Origin: Synaphobranchus kaupii
Taxonomy: Eukaryota > Chordata > Actinopteri > Anguilliformes > Synaphobranchidae
Assembly: GCA_029718625.1 (NCBI GenBank)
Contig: CM056389.1
Coordinates: 3,755,234-3,819,233 of the forward strand
Length of the DNA stretch: 64,000 nt
Reading direction: 5' to 3'
The position numbers and the translations under genes are program-made. Shown here in pieces: positions 58,901 through 64,000 of the stretch. The first letter of the stretch is position 1. Each line of letters begins with the position of its first letter. The notes beneath the pieces were generated by a model, which did no database searches, had not been told where the DNA came from, and was given only the letters and a program-made list of their open reading frames with translations.

Positions 58901-61900
58901 TGGAAGCTCTGTCTCCATGTACTGTGAGTTAGAGCTACAGTAAGAGGATGAGGTTATCTGGAAGCTCTGTGTCCATGTGCTGTGAGTTAGAGCTGCAGTA
59001 AGAGGATGAGGTTATCTGGAAGCTCTGTCTCCATGTGCTGTGTTAGAGCTGCAGTAATAGGATGAGGTTAACTGGAAGCTCTGTCTCCATGTGCTGTGAG
59101 TTAGAGCTGCAGTAAGAGGATGAGGTTAACTGGAAGCTCTATCTCCATGTGCTGTGAGTTAGAGCTGCATTTAGAGGATGAGGTTAACTGCAAGCTCTGT
59201 CTCCATGTTTTGTTCACAGGGTCCGGGTAGAAAGAGCAGGGTCACCTGTACCCAGCTGTCTGTCTATGAAGAGCGATGCTTCAATGGAACCTACACTTAA
59301 CTTCAGAGGAGAGTTCACAGGAGATCAAAGGTAATTAAAAAGGTTTATATTGACACTACTGTTTAATTATACTTCAATGTCACTTGCACCTTTCTGGTGT
59401 AGGTGGATGTATTAAGTCATATTCAGATGTTCCCTGAATAAGAGCTGCTATAAGAGGATGAGTTGAACTGGAAGCTCTGTCTCCATGTGCTGTGAGTTAG
59501 AGCTGCAGTAAGAGGATGAGGGTAACTGGAAGCTCTGTCTCCATGTGCTGTGGGTTAGAGCTGCTATAAGAGGATGAGTTGAACTGGAAGCTCTGTCTCC
59601 ATGTGCTGTGAGTTAGAGGTGCAGTAAGAGGATGAGGTTAACTGGAAGCTCTGTCTCCATGTGTTGTGAGTTAGAGCTGCAGTAAGAGGATGAGGTTAAC
59701 TGGAAGCTCTGTCTCCATGTGCTGTGAGTTAGAGCTGCAGTAAGAGGATGAGGTTAACTGGAAGCTCTGTCTCCATGTGCTGTGAGTTAGAGCAGCAGTA
59801 AGAGGATGAGGTTAACTGGAAGCTCTGTCTCCATGTGCTGTGAGTTAGAGCTGCAGTAAGAGGATGAGGTTAACTGGAAGCTCTGTCTCCATGTGCAGTT
59901 AGAGCTGCAGTAAGAGCATGAGGTTAACTGGAAGCTCTGTCTCCATGTGCTGTGAGTTAGAGCTGCAGTAAGAGGATGAGGTTAACTGGAAGCTCTGTCT
60001 CCATGTGCAGTTAGAGCTGCAGTAAGAGCATGAGGTTAACTGGAAGCTCTGTCTCCATGTGCAGTTAGAGCTGCAGTTAGAGGATGAATTTAACTGGAAG
60101 CTCTGTCTCCATGTGCTGTGAGTTAGAACTGCATTTAGAGGATGAGGTTAACTGGAAGCTCTGTCTCCATGTTTTGTGCACAGGGTCCGGGTAGAAAGAG
60201 CAGGGTCACCTGTACCCAGCTGTCTGTCTATGAAGAGCGATGCTTCAATGGAACCTCCACTTAACTTCAGAGGAGAGTTCACAGGAGATCAAAGGTAATT
60301 AAAAAGGTTTATATTGACCCTACTGTTTAATTATACATCAATGTCACTGGCACCTTTCTGGTGTAGGTGGATGTATTAAGTCATATTCAGATGTTCCCTG
60401 AATTCGAGCTGCTATAAGAGGATGAGTTGAAATGGAAGCTCTGTCCATGTGCTGTGAGTTAGAGCTGCAGTAATAGGATGAGGTTAACTGGAAGCTCTGT
60501 CTCCATGTGCTGTGAGTTAGAGCTGCAGTAAGAGGATGAGGTTAACTGGAAGCTCTGTCTCCATGTGCTGTGAGTTAGAGCTGCAGTAAGAGGATGAGGT
60601 TAACTGGAAGCTCTATCTCCATGTGCTGTGAGTTAGAGCTGCATTTAGAGGATGAGGTTAACTGCAAGCTCTGTCTCCATGTGCTGTGAGTTAGAGCTAC
60701 AGTAAGAGGATGAGGTTATCTGGAAGCTCTGTCTCCATGTGCTGTGAGTTAGAGCTACAGTAAGAGGATGAGGTTATCTGGAAGCTCTGTCTCCATGTGC
60801 TGTGAGTTAGAGCTGCATTTAGAGGATGAGGTTAACTGCAAGCTCTGTCTCCATGTTTTGTTCACAGGGTCCGGGTAGAAAGAGCAGGCTCACCTGTACC
60901 CAGCTGTCTGTCTATGAAGAGCGATGCTTCAATGGAACCTCCACTTAACTTCAGAGGAGAGTTCACAGGAGATCAAAGGTAATTAAAAAAGTTTATATTG
61001 ACCCTACTGTTTAATTATACTTCAATGTCACTGGCACCTTTCTGGTGTAGGTGGATGTATTAAGTCATATTCAGATGTTCCCTGAATTCGAGCTGCTATA
61101 AGAGGATGAGTTGAACTGGAAGCTCTGTCTCCATGTGCTGTGAGTTAGAGCTGCCATAAGAGGATGAGGTTAACTGGAAGCTCTGTCTCCATGTGCTGTG
61201 AGTTAGAGCTGCAGTAAGAGGATGAGGTTAACTGGAAGCTCTGTCTCCATGTGCTGTGAGTTAGAGCTGCAGTAAGAGGATGAGGTTAACTGGAAACTCT
61301 GTCCATGTGCTGTGAGTTAGAGCTGCAGTAAGAGGATGAGGTTATCTGGAAGCTCTGTCTCCATGTGCTGTGAGTTAGAGCTGCAGTAAGAGGATGAGTT
61401 TACCTGGAAACTCTGTCTCCATGTGCTGTGAGTTAGAGCTGCAGTAAGAGGATGAGGTTAACAAGAAGCTCTGTCCATGTGCTGTGAGTTAGTGCTGCAG
61501 TAAGAGGATGAGGTTATCTGGAAGCTCTGTGTCCATGTGCTGTGAGTTAGAGCTGCAGTAAGAGGATGAGGTTAACTGGAAGCTCTGTCTCCATGTGCTG
61601 TGAGTTAGTGCTGCAGTAAGAGGATGAGTTTAACTGGAAAGTCTGTCTCCATGTGCTGTGAGTTAGAGCTACAGTAAGAGGATGAGGTTATCTGGAAGCT
61701 CTGTCTCCATGTGCTGTGAGTTCGAGCTGCAGTAAGAGGATGAGGTTAATTGGAAGCTCTGTCTCCATGTGCTGTGAGTTAGTGCTGCAGTAAGAGGATG
61801 AGGTTATCTGGAAGCTCTGTCTCCATGTGCTCTGAGTTAGTGCTGCAGTAAGAGGATGAGTTTAACTGGAAACTCTGTCTCCATGTGCTGTGAGTTAGTG

Positions 61901-63260
61901 CTGCAGTAAGAGGATGAGTTTAACTGGAAGCTCTGTCTCCATGTGCTGTGAGTTAGAGCTGCAGTAAGAGGATGAGGTTAACTGGAAGCTCTGTCTCCAT
62001 GTGCTGTGAGTTAGAGCTGCAGTAAGAGGATGAGGTTAACTGGAAGCTCTGTCTCCATGTGCTGTGAGTTAGAGCAGCAGTAAGAGGATGAGGTTAACTG
62101 GAAGCTCTGTCTCCATGTGCTGTGAGTTAGAGCTGCAGTAAGAGGATGAGGTTAACTGGAAGCTCTGTCTCCATGTGCAGTTAGAGCTGCAGTAAGAGCA
62201 TGAGGTTAACTGGAAGCTCTGTCTCCATGTGCTGTGAGTTAGAGCTGCAGTAAGAGGATGAGGTTAACTGGAAGCTCTGTCTCCATGTGCAGTTAGAGCT
62301 GCAGTAAGAGCATGAGGTTAACTGGAAGCTCTGTCTCCATGTGCAGTTAGAGCTGCAGTTAGAGGATGAATTTAACTGGAAGCTCTGTCTCCATGTGCTG
62401 TGAGTTAGAACTGCATTTAGAGGATGAGGTTAACTGGAAGCTCTGTCTCCATGTTTTGTGCACAGGGTCCGGGTAGAAAGAGCAGGGTCACCTGTACCCA
62501 GCTGTCTGTCTATGAAGAGCGATGCTTCAATGGAACCTCCACTTAACTTCAGAGGAGAGTTCACAGGAGATCAAAGGTAATTAAAAAGGTTTATATTGAC
62601 CCTACTGTTTAATTATACTTCAATGTCACTGGCACCTTTCTGGTGTAGGTGGATGTATTAAGTCATATTCAGATGTTCCCTGAATTCGAGCTGCTATAAG
62701 AGGATGAGTTGAAATGGAAGCTCTGTCCATGTGCTGTGAGTTAGAGCTGCAGTAATAGGATGAGGTTAACTGGAAGCTCTGTCTCCATGTGCTGTGAGTT
62801 AGAGCTGCAGTAAGAGGATGAGGTTAACTGGAAGCTCTGTCTCCATGTGCTGTGAGTTAGAGCTGCAGTAAGAGGATGAGGTTAACTGGAAGCTCTATCT
62901 CCATGTGCTGTGAGTTAGAGCTGCATTTAGAGGATGAGGTTAACTGCAAGCTCTGTCTCCATGTGCTGTGAGTTAGAGCTACAGTAAGAGGATGAGGTTA
63001 TCTGGAAGCTCTGTCTCCATGTGCTGTGAGTTAGAGCTACAGTAAGAGGATGAGGTTATCTGGAAGCTCTGTCTCCATGTGCTGTGAGTTAGAGCTGCAT
63101 TTAGAGGATGAGGTTAACTGCAAGCTCTGTCTCCATGTTTTGTTCACAGGGTCCGGGTAGAAAGAGCAGGCTCACCTGTACCCAGCTGTCTGTCTATGAA
63201 GAGCGATGCTTCAATGGAACCTCCACTTAACTTCAGAGGAGAGTTCACAGGAGATCAAAG
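55871..63260 (+). CDS. 5' part of a fish NLR (NLRC3-like) gene, incomplete
   Basis: Join 55871-55929, 58312-58422, 59220-59330, 60184-60294, 60868-60978, 62466-62576, 63150-63260, continuing past the window: 725 nt so far. The leader exon MSLSAKPETKDGTCSPERK is followed by six 37-residue cassettes of the form RVERAGSPVPSCLSMKSD then ASMEPPLNFRGEFTGDQ. The MSLS start and the SPVPSCLSMKSD.SM motif are hallmarks, from family knowledge, of the large fish-specific NLR-C group, where such N-terminal peptide repeats precede FISNA, NACHT and leucine-rich repeats. Those proteins are thought to act as cytosolic innate immune sensors; the role of the peptide repeat is unknown. All exons are phase 2 in and out. 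Cassettes differ only at Q/R (position 3), P/T and H/L (after SMEP). Splicing is predicted, and the later domains are not in view. Confidence 0.85.
55956..57892. mobile_element. Foldback-type element in NLR intron 1, TTA target
   Basis: The left end GGGCTCTATCTTGGCG and the right end CGCCGGGTGTAAGATAGGGC form terminal inverted repeats of the 44459-48374 family, and TTA flanks both sides, as in PIF/Harbinger elements. The right 800 bp match the right arm of that element (for example CCCAGGAAGACCGTTAAAAG). No transposase. Confidence 0.72.
58312..58422 (+). CDS. NLR cassette exon 1
   Basis: Acceptor tttcacag|GGTCCA, donor CAAAG|gtaatt. It encodes VQVERAGSPVPSCLSMKSD and ASMEPPHNF; the Gln and His are unique to this first copy, so it is the most diverged. 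Confidence 0.88.
59220..59330 (+). CDS. NLR cassette exon 2
   Basis: Acceptor ttcacag|GGTCCG, donor CAAAG|gtaatt. It has EPTLNF where the other copies have EPP. Confidence 0.88.
60184..60294 (+). CDS. NLR cassette exon 3
   Basis: Acceptor tgcacag|GGTCCG, donor CAAAG|gtaatt. As far as I can see it encodes the same 37 residues as cassette exons 4-6. It pairs with exon 5 at a spacing of 2282 bp. Confidence 0.88.
60868..60978 (+). CDS. NLR cassette exon 4
   Basis: Acceptor ttcacag|GGTCCG, donor CAAAG|gtaatt. It carries the silent variant GCAGGCTCA in place of GCAGGGTCA; shared with exon 6, 2282 bp downstream. Confidence 0.88.
62466..62576 (+). CDS. NLR cassette exon 5
   Basis: Identical in sequence and flanks to cassette exon 3 (60184-60294), including the tgcacag acceptor. 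Confidence 0.88.
63150..63260 (+). CDS. NLR cassette exon 6
   Basis: Identical in sequence and flanks to cassette exon 4 (60868-60978), including the silent GGCTCA variant. More cassettes may follow outside the window. Confidence 0.88.
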
Positions 63261-64000
63261 GTAATTAAAAAAGTTTATATTGACCCTACTGTTTAATTAT
63301 ACTTCAATGTCACTGGCACCTTTCTGGTGTAGGTGGATGTATTAAGTCATATTCAGATGTTCCCTGAATTCGAGCTGCTATAAGAGGATGAGTTGAACTG
63401 GAAGCTCTGTCTCCATGTGCTGTGAGTTAGAGATGCCATAAGAGGATGAGGTTAACTGGAAGCTCTGTCTCCATGTGCTGTGAGTTAGAGCTGCAGTAAG
63501 AGGATGAGGTTAACTGGAAGCTCTGTCTCCATGTGCTGTGAGTTAGAGCTGCAGTAAGAGGATGAGGTTAACTGGAAACTCTGTCCATGTGCTGTGAGTT
63601 AGAGCTGCAGTAAGAGGATGAGGTTATCTGGAAGCTCTGTCTCCATGTGCTGTGAGTTAGAGCTGCAGTAAGAGGATGAGTTTACCTGGAAACTCTGTCT
63701 CCATGTGCTGTGAGTTAGAGCTGCAGTAAGAGGATGAGGTTAACAAGAAGCTCTGTCCATGTGCTGTGAGTTAGTGCTGCAGTAAGAGGATGAGGTTATC
63801 TGGAAGCTCTGTGTCCATGTGCTGTGAGTTAGAGCTGCAGTAAGAGGATGAGGTTAACTGGAAGCTCTGTCTCCATGTGCTGTGAGTTAGTGCTGCAGTA
63901 AGAGGATGAGTTTAACTGGAAAGTCTGTCTCCATGTGCTGTGAGTTAGAGCTACAGTAAGAGGATGAGGTTATCTGGAAGCTCTGTCTCCATGTGCTGTG

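Larger units (their letters stand above)
57897..64000 (+). repeat. 58-bp minisatellite filling the NLR introns
   Basis: The unit is GTGCTGTGAGTTAGAGCTGC, AGTAAGAGGATGAGGTTAAC, TGGAAGCTCTGTCTCCAT. It occupies each intron between the cassette exons and runs off the window. About 140 bp after each exon are conserved non-repeat intron (starts GTAATTAAAAAGGTTTATAT). Some units are short (GTGCAGTTAGAGC form). Confidence 0.97.

Overview
The window is nuclear DNA from a ray-finned (teleost) fish. The evidence is multi-exon genes with GT-AG introns, vertebrate-type proteins, and a dense load of fish-type repeats (hAT, Tc1/mariner and Harbinger-like DNA transposons, tRNA-derived SINEs, CA/GT microsatellites). 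I cannot name the species.

Layout. Positions 1-5250 are AT-rich and intergenic, with degenerate SINEs and a MITE but no gene I can support. Positions 5260-32815 hold phf12 on the + strand: a CpG-type promoter with a perfect NRF1 palindrome, 15 coding exons encoding 983 residues, and a 3' UTR. The protein has two PHD fingers and an FHA domain, in the same order and at nearly the same length as mammalian PHF12/Pf1. Positions 34140-42310 hold dhrs13 on the + strand: five coding exons encoding 318 residues of a membrane-anchored short-chain dehydrogenase with intact catalytic residues. The phf12-dhrs13 order and orientation match mammals. From 42.2 to 55.7 kb there is no host gene, only nested transposons, giant inverted repeats, direct duplications and a dead LINE. 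From 55784 to the window end is the 5' part of a fish NLR (NLRC3-like) gene: a leader exon and then six near-identical 111-bp exons. Each exon starts and ends in phase 2, so each adds 37 residues in frame. The exons are separated by a 58-bp minisatellite, and the last two arose by a 2282-bp tandem duplication. The expected FISNA/NACHT/LRR exons lie beyond the window.

Two themes stand out. First, nearly every larger intron of phf12 and dhrs13 carries its own private minisatellite (units of 18, 23, 31, 38, 40, 41, 42 or 55 bp), often ending within about 100 bp of a splice site. Several transposons inserted into these arrays. Second, the locus gives unusually readable transposon archaeology: exact 8-bp target duplications on six hAT-type elements, hAT-in-hAT nesting, a foldback hAT inside a minisatellite, an insertion whose empty site survives in a nearby duplicate, and one Tc1-like element whose transposase frame is completely open.

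phf12 and dhrs13 are not functionally linked as far as I can see; they are old neighbours. The NLR array is the most dynamic coding structure here and the best candidate for something not described at this locus.
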